From Massilia rubra (lineage in GTDB: Bacteria > Pseudomonadota > Gammaproteobacteria > Burkholderiales > Burkholderiaceae_D), in assembly GCF_011682065.1 (NCBI RefSeq), contig NZ_VUYU01000008.1, positions 186,001-250,000 on the forward strand: a DNA stretch of 64,000 nt. Reading direction: 5' to 3'. This document shows, piece by piece, positions 26,361 through 35,900 of the stretch. Each line of letters opens with the position of its first letter. Position 1 is the first letter of the stretch. The notes below the pieces were generated by a model. The model saw only the letters and a list, made by a program, of their open reading frames with translations. It searched no databases and had not been told where the DNA came from. The position numbers and the translations under genes are program-made.

Positions 26361-26585
26361 TTGGAAGCCATCATCTTCGTCGGCCTGCAAGCCAGCGGCA
26401 AGTCGAATTTTTACAAGAATAACTATTTCAACACGCACCTGCGCATCAGCAACGATCTGTTGAAAACCAAATACCGCGAGAAAAAGCTGCTCGACATTTG
26501 CCTGGAAACCAGCATGCCCTTCGTGGTCGACAACACCAATCCCACGCGCGAGGTGCGGGCGAAATATATCGATGCCCTCAATTAG
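26361..26585 (+). pseudogene. Truncated polynucleotide kinase gene (copy K2)
   Basis: TTG 26361 starts 74 codons that are nearly identical to the intact kinase at 27536, including GLQASGKS and VVDNTNPTREVRAKYIDAL. Homology ends at GCCCTCAA and a TAG follows at 26583. The lid and C-terminal half are missing, so no kinase activity is expected. Few base differences from the intact copy indicate a recent duplication. Thr16 after the P-loop is Asn here. Confidence 0.85.
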
Positions 26586-26615
26586 CGTTTGCTTTGCTGA
26601 CTCACGATCGCCACC

Positions 26616-26873
26616 ATGTCAATCTTCGGTGTCGGTGTCGTCGGATTGTTACTGGCCATCGGCGCCGAGGACGTCAGCCGCGTGTACGGCGTAGCGGTGC
26701 TCGTTGGCGTCATGCTGGTCATGATGGGTTCGCGCGTACTGATGCCGGACCGAATCACGGCCGACGAATTTCCTAAAATATTTTTAAGATGTGTGAAATA
26801 TATCGTTAAGCTTAATTATAAAATTCTATTTATGATAGGTAAATTAATGGTGTTGCAAAAACATGCCGATTGA
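26616..26873 (+). pseudogene. C-terminal remnant of family A membrane protein (copy A3)
   Basis: The 85-codon frame begins with residues that align to the third membrane helix and tail of family A: VYGVAVLVGVMLVMMGSRVL then MPDRITADEF, compared with LYGVLSALSFLIALVLAMVG then TRALTPVRIT in the copy at 28854. From about 26772 the sequence turns AT-rich and the RLKGC tail is lost. It has no N-terminal CxxC part. A translated 85-residue product cannot be excluded. Confidence 0.65.
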
Positions 26874-27351
26874 ACGAAAAATACTATTTGCTTATACCGT
26901 CACGCTAGTAATTTTATCTATATGTTTGTTTGCGGCATACGTGGAAGTTCGCCATCTTTCTGAGCGTCTTGGAAAAATAGAGACACTGGTACATATACGG
27001 GAGGAAGCAGATCCGCTGGTTCCGCCAGAGTGTGAATTTTCTCCGCACCACTGCACAGTATCGTTTAAAAGATTGATTTCAGACCCGCGACTTTTTCATA
27101 ATAGAAAAATTACTGTCACTGGAATATATGTTCTTGGTTTTGAAGAGTCTGCTTTGTATCCTCCAGGAACTGAAATTTTTGATTCGAACGAGTCTGCAAT
27201 CTGGATTTCAAACCCAGAACATATGAAAGAAAATATGAGTTCCGTCACCATAACCGGAGTATTTAAAAGAGGACCGTCTGGACATTTGATGTCATATTCT
27301 GGAGAATTAAAGAGCATTAACATGGAAGTAAATCAACCTGGTAAGCGCTGA
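26863..27351 (+). CDS. AT-rich gene for membrane-anchored OB-like protein
   Basis: The 162-residue product has an N-terminal membrane anchor (residues about 8-25, FAYTVTLVILSICLFAAYVE) and a coiled stretch. The domain KITVTGIYVLGFEESALY...VTITGVFKRGP resembles an OB-fold/tRNA_anti-like lipoprotein domain. Base composition from about 26770 to 27350 is far more AT-rich than anywhere else in the window, and codon choice follows it (AAA, ATA, TTT). This signals recent transfer. It lies between two dead family A copies. Function unknown. Confidence 0.7.
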   Translation: MPIERKILFAYTVTLVILSICLFAAYVEVRHLSERLGKIETLVHIREEADPLVPPECEFSPHHCTVSFKRLISDPRLFHNRKITVTGIYVLGFEESALYPPGTEIFDSNESAIWISNPEHMKENMSSVTITGVFKRGPSGHLMSYSGELKSINMEVNQPGKR

Positions 27352-27367
27352 TCAATTGATGATTTAG

Positions 27368-27519
27368 CTGGCGTTACTATTTGCTTCCCTGGTGATATTG
27401 GCCAGCCTGCTGCGGCGTCGCTGCCGTGAGCATTGTGCGGCCCGTGTTCATCGACCAGCACCAAATTCGCCTGAGAGGCTGCGCTCCCGCCTTTCTCGAT
27501 TCGCTCCCCGAGCGCTGAC
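27368..27519 (+). pseudogene. C-terminal remnant of family A membrane protein (copy A4)
   Basis: With one frameshift near 27410 the sequence reads LALLFASLVILASLL, then VAAVSIVRPVFIDQHQIRL and RGCAPAFLDSLPER, then stop. This closely matches the last 45 residues of copy 1. It ends 16 bases before the intact kinase start, preserving the ancestral A-kinase junction. Confidence 0.75.
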
Positions 27520-27535
27520 GAACGAAAGAAATCAT

Positions 27536-27979
27536 TTGGAAGCCATCATATTTGTCGGCCTGCAAGCCAGCGGCAAGTCGACTTTTTACAAAAATAACTA
27601 TTTCAACACGCACCTGCGCATCAGCAACGATCTGTTGAAAACCAAATACCGCGAGAAAAAGCTGCTCGACATTTGCCTGGAAACCAGCATGCCCTTCGTG
27701 GTCGATAACACCAATCCCACGCGGGAGGTGCGGGCGAAATACATCGATGCCCTCAAAGGCAGCAAGTTCAAGATCCGCTGCGTGTACTTTCGCATCGACC
27801 TGGAGCGCTCGCTGACGTGGAACCGCAGCCGCAGCGGCGCCGCGCTGATCCCGGACGTCGGCATTTTCGACACCCACAAGCGCATCGAGCTGCCCACCAT
27901 GGCGGAAGGCTTTGACGAGATGCATTACGTCGATATCATCGATAACCAATTTACTGTAAAGGCATGGAATGAAATTTGA
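27536..27979 (+). CDS. PNKP-like polynucleotide 5'-kinase (P-loop, COG4639-like)
   Basis: TTG 27536 is selected because all three copies (GTG, TTG, TTG) align from this codon. The 147-residue protein has Walker A GLQASGKST (8-16) and VVDNTNPTREVRAKYIDAL (about 54-72), the hallmark of the eukaryotic PNKP kinase domain. The basic lid RSLTWNRSR is at about 92-100. These indicate transfer of ATP gamma-phosphate to a 5'-OH nucleic acid end. There is no phosphatase domain. The gene overlaps the Thg1-like gene by 11 bases, so the two are made together. Two truncated copies lie upstream. Confidence 0.85.
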   Translation: MEAIIFVGLQASGKSTFYKNNYFNTHLRISNDLLKTKYREKKLLDICLETSMPFVVDNTNPTREVRAKYIDALKGSKFKIRCVYFRIDLERSLTWNRSRSGAALIPDVGIFDTHKRIELPTMAEGFDEMHYVDIIDNQFTVKAWNEI

Positions 27980-28727
27980 CGAACTCGACGCGATAATGCG
28001 CGCCTACGAAACCGCGAGCGACCGCTATGTCGAGAAGGGCGTGTACTTGGTGGCACGCATCGACGGCCGCAGTTTTACCAAGCTGACCAAGGAAAAGGTC
28101 AGTTTCGAGGCGCCGTTCGACGTGCGTTTTCGCGACCTGATGGCCGAGACCACGCGCCATCTGATGAACTGCGGCTTCAAGGTCGTCTACGGGTACACCG
28201 AAAGCGACGAAATCTCGCTGCTGTTCGACCTGGATATCGACCTGTACGGCCGCAAGCTGCGCAAGTACACGTCGATCCTGGCGGGCGAGGCCTCGGCCAA
28301 GTTCAGCCTGATGCTGGGCGAGCTGGCGGCGTTCGATTGCCGTATTTGCGAACTGCCGGACCGTAAAACCGTGGTCGATTATTTCCGCTGGCGTAACGAG
28401 GACGCGCACCGGAATGGCTTGAACGCGCACTGCTACTGGATGCTGAGAAAAGAAGGCGCGGCCAAGGGCGCCGCGGCGGCGCAGATCGAAGGCAGGAGCA
28501 TCGAGGACAAGGTGGCGCTGCTGGCCAGCCGCGGCATCGATTTCGATGCGCTGCCGTCGTGGCAGTTGCGCGGGACCGGGTTTTACTGGGTGGACGAGGA
28601 AAAGCGCGGCTACAACCCGAAGGAACAGGTGGAGGTGGTGTCGAGCAAGCGGGCGATCAGGACTGATCCCGATTTGCCCCGGGGCGAGGCCTACGGCGAT
28701 TTTGTGCGCAGTATCCTGGGTTGCTAA
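27969..28727 (+). CDS. Thg1-like 3'-5' RNA polymerase (tRNA-His guanylyltransferase family)
   Basis: The 252-residue protein follows the Thg1 catalytic plan. LVARIDGRSFTKLTKE holds metal ligand Asp32, YGYTESDEISLLF holds Asp80 and Glu81, and WRNEDAHRNGLNAHCYW matches the WRxxD motif. Canonical Thg1 has HINNLYN at the latter; the variant HRNGLN is typical of bacterial Thg1-like proteins. These add templated nucleotides to the 5' end of truncated tRNA rather than G-1 to tRNA-His. Length is within the family norm. Coupling to a 5'-kinase suggests repair of RNA with damaged 5'-OH ends (inference). Confidence 0.9.
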   Translation: MKFDELDAIMRAYETASDRYVEKGVYLVARIDGRSFTKLTKEKVSFEAPFDVRFRDLMAETTRHLMNCGFKVVYGYTESDEISLLFDLDIDLYGRKLRKYTSILAGEASAKFSLMLGELAAFDCRICELPDRKTVVDYFRWRNEDAHRNGLNAHCYWMLRKEGAAKGAAAAQIEGRSIEDKVALLASRGIDFDALPSWQLRGTGFYWVDEEKRGYNPKEQVEVVSSKRAIRTDPDLPRGEAYGDFVRSILGC

Positions 28728-28853
28728 GCTTGTTGTATCTTCCTCATCGCGCAGCTCGGTAAAGTAGGCAATAAAACAACACGACGACCAAATAGTTTCT
28801 GGTTATTACTGATTGTTGATTAAGATGCCAGCCTTACCATGAAGGAGTACTGT

Positions 28854-29396
28854 GTGAACGATATGCCGAACAATCCCTATGCAGCACCCAAGGCACTGAG
28901 TTCGCCAATGGTGTCTTCCGAGTGTTATCGCGACGGCAACATTCTGGTGGTGCCGCTCAATCACGATTTGCCGCACCGTTGCATCAAATGCAACGCGCCC
29001 GCCGAGATGGATAAGCCGCGCATGTTTACCTGGCACCCGGCGGGCTGGTATTTGTTCTTTTTGATCAATTTCGTAATCTATATCGTGGTGGCCGCCCTGG
29101 TCCAGAAAAAGGCCCGGTTGTCGATCGGCTTGTGCGAGCAGCACCGTGCGCGCCGCCGCAACTACAAGATCGCCGCGTGCGTCGCGGTGGGCGTGGGCAG
29201 CGCAGCCTTGTTCGCCGCAATGAACGAGGATGGCAACGGCAACCTGTACGGCGTGCTCAGCGCACTGTCGTTCCTGATCGCCCTTGTGCTGGCCATGGTC
29301 GGCACGCGCGCGCTCACGCCGGTACGAATCACGCCCCAGGAAGCGCGACTGAAAGGCTGTGGCGAAGAATTTCTGGCCAGCCTGCACAGCCGCTGA
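28854..29396 (+). CDS. CxxC three-helix membrane protein, family A copy 5
   Basis: GTG 28854 is preferred to the ATG at 28839 because AAGGAG lies between them. The 180-residue product is a full family member: NPYAAP, HRCIKCNAPAEMDKPR, FTWHPAGWYLFFLINFVIYI, LCEQHRARRR, two further helices, and RLKGCGEEFLASL. It ends the array and converges on icmF. Its retention next to the kinase-Thg1 pair suggests a linked role at the membrane, which is otherwise unknown. Confidence 0.75.
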   Translation: MNDMPNNPYAAPKALSSPMVSSECYRDGNILVVPLNHDLPHRCIKCNAPAEMDKPRMFTWHPAGWYLFFLINFVIYIVVAALVQKKARLSIGLCEQHRARRRNYKIAACVAVGVGSAALFAAMNEDGNGNLYGVLSALSFLIALVLAMVGTRALTPVRITPQEARLKGCGEEFLASLHSR

Positions 29397-29403
29397 CACG
29401 CAC

Positions 29404-29426
29404 GGCGCCGTCTGCGCGACGGCGCC
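29404..29426. terminator. Bidirectional hairpin between family A copy 5 and icmF
   Basis: A perfect 9-bp stem (GGCGCCGTC at 29404-29412, GACGGCGCC at 29418-29426) with a 5-base loop lies between the convergent genes. There is no clear T-run. Confidence 0.45.
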
Positions 29427-29444
29427 TCCTGCTTGCAGCGCCTG

Positions 29445-32400
29445 TTACATATTGCGCCGGTACTGTCCACCTACCTCGAACAGCGCCGTCGTGATCTGCC
29501 CCAGCGAGCAGACACGCACCGCTTCCATCAGCTTCTCGAACACGTTCGCATTGTCGATCGCGGCCTGCTGCAAGGCGGCCAGCACCTGCGGCGCCTGGTC
29601 GGCGTTGCGGCGATGGAAGTCGTCCAGGCGCGTCAACTGCGACTGCTTCTCGTCGTCGGTGGAACGCGCCAGTTCGATCTTCTGCGGCGTGTCGTTGGCC
29701 TTCGGATTGCGGAAGGTGTTCACGCCGATGATCGGCAGGGTGCCGTCGTGCTTCTGGTGCTCGTACAGCATCGACTCTTCCTGGATCTTGCCGCGCTGGT
29801 AGCCGGTTTCCATCGCCCCGAGCACGCCGCCACGTTCGGCGATGCGTTCGAATTCCTGCAGCACCGCTTCTTCCACCAGGTCGGTCAGTTCCTCAATGAT
29901 GAACGAGCCCTGGTTCGGATTCTCGTTCTTGGCCAGGCCCCATTCGCGGTTGATGATCAACTGGATCGCCAGCGCGCGCCGTACCGATTCGTCGGTCGGC
30001 GTGGTGATCGCCTCGTCGTACGCATTCGTGTGCAGCGAATTGCAGTTGTCGTAGATCGCGATCAACGCCTGCAAGGTGGTGCGGATATCGTTGAAGTCGA
30101 TCTCCTGCGCGTGCAGCGAACGGCCCGAGGTCTGGATGTGGTACTTGAGCTTCTGGCTGCGATCATTGGCGCCGTACTTGTCGCGCATGGCCACTGCCCA
30201 CAGGCGGCGCGCCACGCGGCCCAGCACCGTGTATTCCGGGTCCATGCCATTACTGAAGAAGAACGACAGGTTCGGCGCAAAATCGTCGATGTGCATGCCG
30301 CGCGCCAGGTACGCTTCGACGAACGTGAAGCCGTTCGAGAGCGTGAACGCCAGCTGCGAAATCGGGTTCGCGCCCGCTTCGGCGATGTGGTAGCCCGAGA
30401 TCGACACCGAGTAGAAATTGCGCACCTGGTGGTGTACAAAATACTCCTGGATGTCGCCCATGACTTTCAGTGAAAACTCGGTCGAGAAGATGCAGGTGTT
30501 CTGGCCCTGGTCTTCCTTCAGAATGTCGGCCTGCACCGTGCCGCGCACGTTCTGCAGCACCCAGGCGCGGATCTTGGCCGCTTCGTCATCGGTCGGCTGG
30601 CGCTTGTTCTCGACCACGAACTTGTCGATCTGCTGGTCGATGGCGGTGTTCATGAACATCGCCAGAATGGTCGGCGCCGGGCCGTTGATCGTCATCGACA
30701 CCGAGGTGCTCGGGCTGCACAGGTTAAAGCCGTCGTACAGCACCTTCATGTCGTCCAGGGTGGCGATCGAGACGCCCGAGTTGCCAACCTTGCCGTAGAT
30801 GTCCGGGCGCAGCGCCGGGTCGGCGCCGTACAGGGTGACGGAATCGAACGCGGTCGACAGGCGCTTGGCGTCCATGCCTTCCGACACCAGCTTGAAGCGG
30901 CGGTTGGTGCGGAACGAATCGCCTTCGCCGGCGAACATGCGGGTCGGGTCTTCGCCTTCGCGCTTGAACGCGAACACGCCGGCCGTGAACGGGAACGAGC
31001 CCGGTACGTTTTCCAGCATCAGGAAGCGCAGCACTTCGCCGTGGTCTTCATAGCGCGGCAGCGCCACCTTGCGGATTTTGGTGCCCGACAGGGTGTGGGA
31101 GATCAGGCGCGTGCGGATTTCCTTGTCGCGGATCTTGACCACGTAATCGTCGCCCGCGTACGCGGCCTGCATCTCGGGCCACATCGCCAGCAGTTTCTTG
31201 GTGGTGGCGTCGAGGGCGTTGTCGCGCTCCGTAATCAGTTCGTCGAAGTCCGCCGTTTTGGACGCCAGCGCCAGCATGCGTTTCGCTTCCGTGAGCTGTT
31301 GGCGTTCGCGCGCCAGCTTGACCTGTTTCGACGCGTTTTTGTGGTAGCCGCGCACGGTGTCGGCGATTTCGGCCAGGTAGCGCGCACGCGCCGGCGGCAC
31401 GATCACGTGCTTGCCGCTCGAATGGCGGATGTCCGCCTGCGGCAGCTTGCCCGGCGTGATGGTCAGGCCGAATTCGCCGAGTTTCGGCAGCAGGCCGTGG
31501 TACAGGGCGGTGACGCCATCGTCGTTGAAGCGCGAGGCCTGGGTGCCGTACACGGGCATTTCTTCCGGGCGCTTGCTCCACATTTCGCGGTTGCGCTGGT
31601 ACTGCTTGGCCACGTCACGCAGGGCGTCGAGCGAGCCTTTGCGGTCGAATTTGTTAATCGCGATGAAGTCGGCGAAGTCCAGCATGTCGATTTTTTCGAG
31701 CTGCGAGGCGGCGCCGAATTCGGGCGTCATCACGTACATCGACACATCCACGTGCGGCACGATGGCGGCGTCGCCCTGGCCGATGCCGGAGGTTTCGACG
31801 ATCACCAGGTCGAAGCCGGCCACTTTGCAGGCGGCGATCACGTCGGGCAGCGCCTGCGAGATTTCGGAGCCGGCTTCGCGCGTGGCGAGCGAGCGCATGA
31901 ATACCCGCGCCTGGCCGTTCCACGGGTTGATCGCGTTCATGCGGATACGGTCGCCCAGCAGCGCGCCACCCGATTTGCGGCGCGACGGGTCGATCGAGAT
32001 GATCGCGATGTTGAGCGCGTCGTTCTGGTCGAGGCGGATGCGGCGGATCAGTTCATCGGTCAGCGAGGACTTGCCGGCGCCGCCGGTGCCGGTGATGCCC
32101 AGGGTCGGCACGTGCAGGCTTTCGGCCGCGTCGACGATGGCCTTGCGCAGTTCGGGCGTGGCTTTGTCGTTTTCGAGCGCGGTGATCAGCTGCGCCAGCG
32201 GGCGGTGGCGCGAGGCCACGTCGCCTTGCTGCAGGGGCGCGAGCGTGGTCGGGGAATAGGTGGACAGGTCGATGTCGCAGGTCTGGATCATGGACTGGAT
32301 CATGCCCACCAAACCCATGCGCTGGCCGTCTTCGGGGCTGAAAATGCGGGTCACGCCATAGGCATGCAGGTCCGCGATTTCGTCGGGGACGATTACGCCG

Positions 32401-32732
32401 CCGCCACCGCCGAACACCTTGATGTGGGCGCCGCCGCGTTCGCGCAGCAGGTCGATCATGTACTTGAAGTATTCGACGTGGCCACCCTGGTAGCTGGAGA
32501 TGGCGATGCCCTGCACATCTTCGGCCAGGGCCGCGGTGACGACTTCGTCGACCGAGCGGTTGTGGCCGAGGTGGACCACTTCGACGCCGTTCGATTGCAG
32601 GATGCGGCGCATGATGTTGATCGATGCGTCGTGGCCGTCGAACAGCGAGGCGGCGGTGACGAAGCGGACTTTGTTGGCCAGTTTCGGCTGTTCGGGGAGA
32701 TTCAGTTTGGCGGCGGAGGTCAGGTCGTTCAT
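29445..32732 (-). CDS. icmF: Fused isobutyryl-CoA mutase with G-protein chaperone
   Basis: The 1095-residue protein has the IcmF order. First is a coenzyme-B12 domain with DGHDASI near residue 33. Next is a MeaI-type GTPase ([11 protein letters not shown] at about 211-221, [20 protein letters not shown]). The methylmalonyl-CoA-mutase-like barrel follows (PYFTAGV-like [26 protein letters not shown], then [19 protein letters not shown]). It interconverts isobutyryl-CoA and n-butyryl-CoA, often also pivalyl-CoA, in branched-chain metabolism. A perfect palindrome 34 bases upstream suggests control by a branched-chain or fatty-acid regulator. Confidence 0.95.
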   Translation of the reverse strand: MNDLTSAAKLNLPEQPKLANKVRFVTAASLFDGHDASINIMRRILQSNGVEVVHLGHNRSVDEVVTAALAEDVQGIAISSYQGGHVEYFKYMIDLLRERGGAHIKVFGGGGGVIVPDEIADLHAYGVTRIFSPEDGQRMGLVGMIQSMIQTCDIDLSTYSPTTLAPLQQGDVASRHRPLAQLITALENDKATPELRKAIVDAAESLHVPTLGITGTGGAGKSSLTDELIRRIRLDQNDALNIAIISIDPSRRKSGGALLGDRIRMNAINPWNGQARVFMRSLATREAGSEISQALPDVIAACKVAGFDLVIVETSGIGQGDAAIVPHVDVSMYVMTPEFGAASQLEKIDMLDFADFIAINKFDRKGSLDALRDVAKQYQRNREMWSKRPEEMPVYGTQASRFNDDGVTALYHGLLPKLGEFGLTITPGKLPQADIRHSSGKHVIVPPARARYLAEIADTVRGYHKNASKQVKLARERQQLTEAKRMLALASKTADFDELITERDNALDATTKKLLAMWPEMQAAYAGDDYVVKIRDKEIRTRLISHTLSGTKIRKVALPRYEDHGEVLRFLMLENVPGSFPFTAGVFAFKREGEDPTRMFAGEGDSFRTNRRFKLVSEGMDAKRLSTAFDSVTLYGADPALRPDIYGKVGNSGVSIATLDDMKVLYDGFNLCSPSTSVSMTINGPAPTILAMFMNTAIDQQIDKFVVENKRQPTDDEAAKIRAWVLQNVRGTVQADILKEDQGQNTCIFSTEFSLKVMGDIQEYFVHHQVRNFYSVSISGYHIAEAGANPISQLAFTLSNGFTFVEAYLARGMHIDDFAPNLSFFFSNGMDPEYTVLGRVARRLWAVAMRDKYGANDRSQKLKYHIQTSGRSLHAQEIDFNDIRTTLQALIAIYDNCNSLHTNAYDEAITTPTDESVRRALAIQLIINREWGLAKNENPNQGSFIIEELTDLVEEAVLQEFERIAERGGVLGAMETGYQRGKIQEESMLYEHQKHDGTLPIIGVNTFRNPKANDTPQKIELARSTDDEKQSQLTRLDDFHRRNADQAPQVLAALQQAAIDNANVFEKLMEAVRVCSLGQITTALFEVGGQYRRNM

Positions 32733-32766
32733 GATGATCCTTGCGATAGCGTTCTTGTAAGGTATA

Positions 32767-32786
32767 TGACGTTTACGTAAACGTCA
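32767..32786. promoter_or_regulatory. Perfect 20-bp palindromic operator upstream of icmF
   Basis: TGACGTTTAC followed by its exact complement GTAAACGTCA. The sequence resembles sites reported for LiuR, a MerR-family regulator of branched-chain amino-acid degradation in proteobacteria. No liuR gene lies in the window, so the regulator would be encoded elsewhere. Confidence 0.6.
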
Positions 32787-32824
32787 AGCGACGTGTCCGT
32801 AAGAGGAGGCGCGAGATTAGCCGC

Positions 32825-32940
32825 CGTCTTCCCCGCGAAGGCGGGGATCCATAGCACATATGAGTAGAGACGGTACGTGCACTTGCCATGTGTACCTCTG
32901 AGCTACCGTGCTATGGATCCCCGCCTGCGCGGGGAAGACG
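32825..32940. repeat. REPIN-like element (two inverted REP units)
   Basis: A 33-base unit at 32825-32857 (core CCCCGC-GAAG-GCGGGG) recurs in inverted orientation at 32908-32940 (core loop CTGC). The flanks CGTCTT...ATCCATAGCAC are shared. About 50 unrelated bases separate the arms. This is the standard REP doublet form and lies between icmF and the oxidoreductase gene. Confidence 0.75.
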
Positions 32941-32979
32941 AGGCTGAGGCTAGCGGTGGGAGCCGGCGTCAGCGACGAG

Positions 32980-35900
32980 TTACGCCGCGTGCTGGCGCGC
33001 CCCATCTCCCAGCAGCCGCGCTTTCTCCACGCGGAACTGCGCCACAGCCTTTTCCTTCACATGTCCATACCCGCGAATCTGCTCCGGCAAATTCGCCAGT
33101 TCCACCGCGGTCGCATGATTGTCGGCATTCAGGCCAGCGATCAAGCCTTCGATCATCTGGCGATACTCCACGATCAGCGCGCGCTCCATCTTGCGCTCTT
33201 CGGTGCGACCGAAAATATCGAAAGTCCCGCCGCGCAGGCCCTTGAACTTGGCCAGCAGCGCAAACGCCTTCCACATCCACGACCCGAATTCGGCCTTCAC
33301 CAGGTGTCCCTTGGCGTCCTTCTTGGCGAACATCGGCGGCGCCAGGTTGAACTTGACCGAAAAATCGCCCTCGAACTGCGACTTGAGCTGCTCCACGAAG
33401 CGCCCGTCGGTGTACAAACGCGCCACTTCATACTCGTCCTTGTACGCCATCAGCTTGAAGTAGTACTTGGCCACGGCCGTCGACAGGCGGTTGCCCAGCC
33501 CTTGCGCCGTTTCCGCCGCGCGCACTTTGGTCACCAGCTGCTCGTACAAGGCCGCATACGCGCCATCCTGGTACGCGGTCAGGAACTCGACCCGCTTCTT
33601 GATCACGTTTTCCAGGCTTTGCGGCATCTGCACCACGATGGCCTGGGTCGGCGTGGCGACCTTCTCCACGCGCTTGAGGTCCACGGCGGCGCGGCGGCCC
33701 CACAGGAAGCTCTTCTTGTTCGGCTCCACGCCCACGCCATTTAACTCGATGGCGCGCAGCAGCGACGCTTCGGTCAAGGGAATGCGGCCCTTCTGCCATG
33801 CGTAACCCATCATGAACAGGTTGGCGGCGATCGAGTCGCCCATCAGCGCCGTCGCTAATTTTGTCGCGTCGATGAAGTCGGCGGCGTCATTGGCAGGCGC
33901 ACCCACCGACTCCATGATCAGCGCGCGTACTTCGGCGGCCGGATACTCCCAGTCGGCTTGCTGCGCGAAGGTGCCTGGCGGCTGCTCGTGCAGGTTGATC
34001 ACGGCCATGGTGCGGCCCGGGCGCATCTTGGAAATCGCATCCTGCGCGCCCGCCGTGAGCATGTCGCAGCCGAGGATCAGGTCCGCCTCGCCGGTGGCGA
34101 TGCGCTGTGCGCGCAGGTGCTCGGGCGAACGCGCCACCTTCACGTGCGAGGTGACCGAGCCGTTTTTCTGCGACATGCCGGTCATGTCCAGCACCGACGC
34201 GCCCTTGCCTTCGAGGTGGGCGGCCATGCCCATCAGCGCGCCGACGGTGATCACGCCGGTGCCGCCAATGCCGTTGATCAGGATGTTGTACGGCTGGTCG
34301 ATGTTCGGCAGCACCGGTTCCGGCAGCGCTCCGAAACCATCGTCCACATTGCCCTTGGTGACGCCGGTCTTGGTTTTCTTGAGCGTGCCGCCTTCGACGG
34401 TGACGAAACTCGGGCAGAAGCCCTTCACGCACGAGTAGTCCTTGTTGCAGGACGACTGGTCGATGGTGCGCTTGCGACCGAATTCGGTTTCCTTCGGCAG
34501 GATCGAGACGCAGTTCGACTGCACGCCGCAGTCGCCGCAGCCTTCGCACACGGCGTCGTTGATGACCATGCGCTTGTTCGGGTCGGGGAACTCGCCTTTT
34601 TTGCGGCGGCGGCGCTTTTCGGCCGCGCAGGTCTGGTCGTAGATCAGTACCGATACGCCCTCGACCTCGCGCAGCTCGCGCTGGACCGCGTCCATGTCCT
34701 TGCGGTCATGCAGGGTCACGATGGCCGGCAGCGAGGAGCGGTCGCTGTAGCGCGACAGGTCTTCGGTTACCAGTGCGATGCGCTTGATGCCTTCGGCCGC
34801 CATCTGCTGGGCGATCATCGGCACCGAGGTCTGGCCGTCGACTGGCTGGCCGCCCGTCATCGCCACCGCGTCGTTGTAGAGAATCTTGTAGGTCATGTTG
34901 ACCTTGGCCGCCACCGTCGCGCGGATCGCCAGGTAACCGGAGTGGAAGTAGGTGCCGTCGCCCAGGTTCTGGAACACGTGCGGCACTTCGGAGAACGCCT
35001 GCTGGCCGATCCACGGCGCGCCTTCGCCGCCCATGTGGGTGGTCAGCTTGTTCATGCCCGGATAGATCGCGGTGGCCATCACGTGGCAGCCGATGCCGGC
35101 CAGCGCGAAGCTGCCGTCCGGGACCTTGGTGGAGGTGTTGTGCGGGCATCCGGAGCAGTAGAACGCGGGACGGAACGGCGTGTTGATGGCCTTGCGCAGC
35201 ACCGCATCCTTGGCGTCCAAAAAGCTCAGGCGCGCCTTGATCAAGTCGCAGGTGCGCGCATCGGTGATCAGGCGCGAGATGCGCGAGGCGATCACGCGCG
35301 CCACTTGCGAGACCGAGAAGTCGGCCTTGGAGGTGAGCAGCCACTCGCCGCGCGGCGCCACCCATTCGCCCTTTTCGTCGAACTTGCCGATGACCTTCGG
35401 GCGCACATCGTCGCGCCAGTTGTACAACTGCTCCTTGAGCTGGTATTCGACGATCTGGCGCTTTTCTTCGACCACCAGGATTTCGTCGAGGCCCTGCGCG
35501 AATTCGCGCACGCTGTCCGGCTCGAGCGGCCAGGGCATGGCGACCTTGAACAGGCGCAGGCCGACGTCGGCCGCCATTTTCTCGTCGATGCCCAGTTCTT
35601 CCAGGGCTTCGAGCACGTCCAGGTAAGACTTGCCCGAGGCGATGATGCCCAGCTTGGCGTTGGCGCTGTCGATGGTGGTGTGATTGAGCTTGTTCTCGCG
35701 CGCATAGGCCAGCGCCGCGTAGATCTTATAGTCCTGCATCAGCGCTTCCTGCTTGCGCGCCTGCAGGCCGAGCGGGTCGGACGACAGGCGCGTATTGAGG
35801 CCGCCTTCGGGCATGACGAAATCCTGCGGAATTTTCACTTGCACGCGGAACGGATTGGCGTCCACCGAGGCGCTCGATTCGACCGTGTCGGCCAGCGCCT

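Noticed and set aside
31041-32780. 579-codon open frame on the + strand
   Set aside because: Antisense of icmF; no domain recognisable.
32733-32979. Cobalamin riboswitch upstream of icmF
   Set aside because: The space is filled by the palindromic operator and the REPIN. No B12-box-like sequence was seen.
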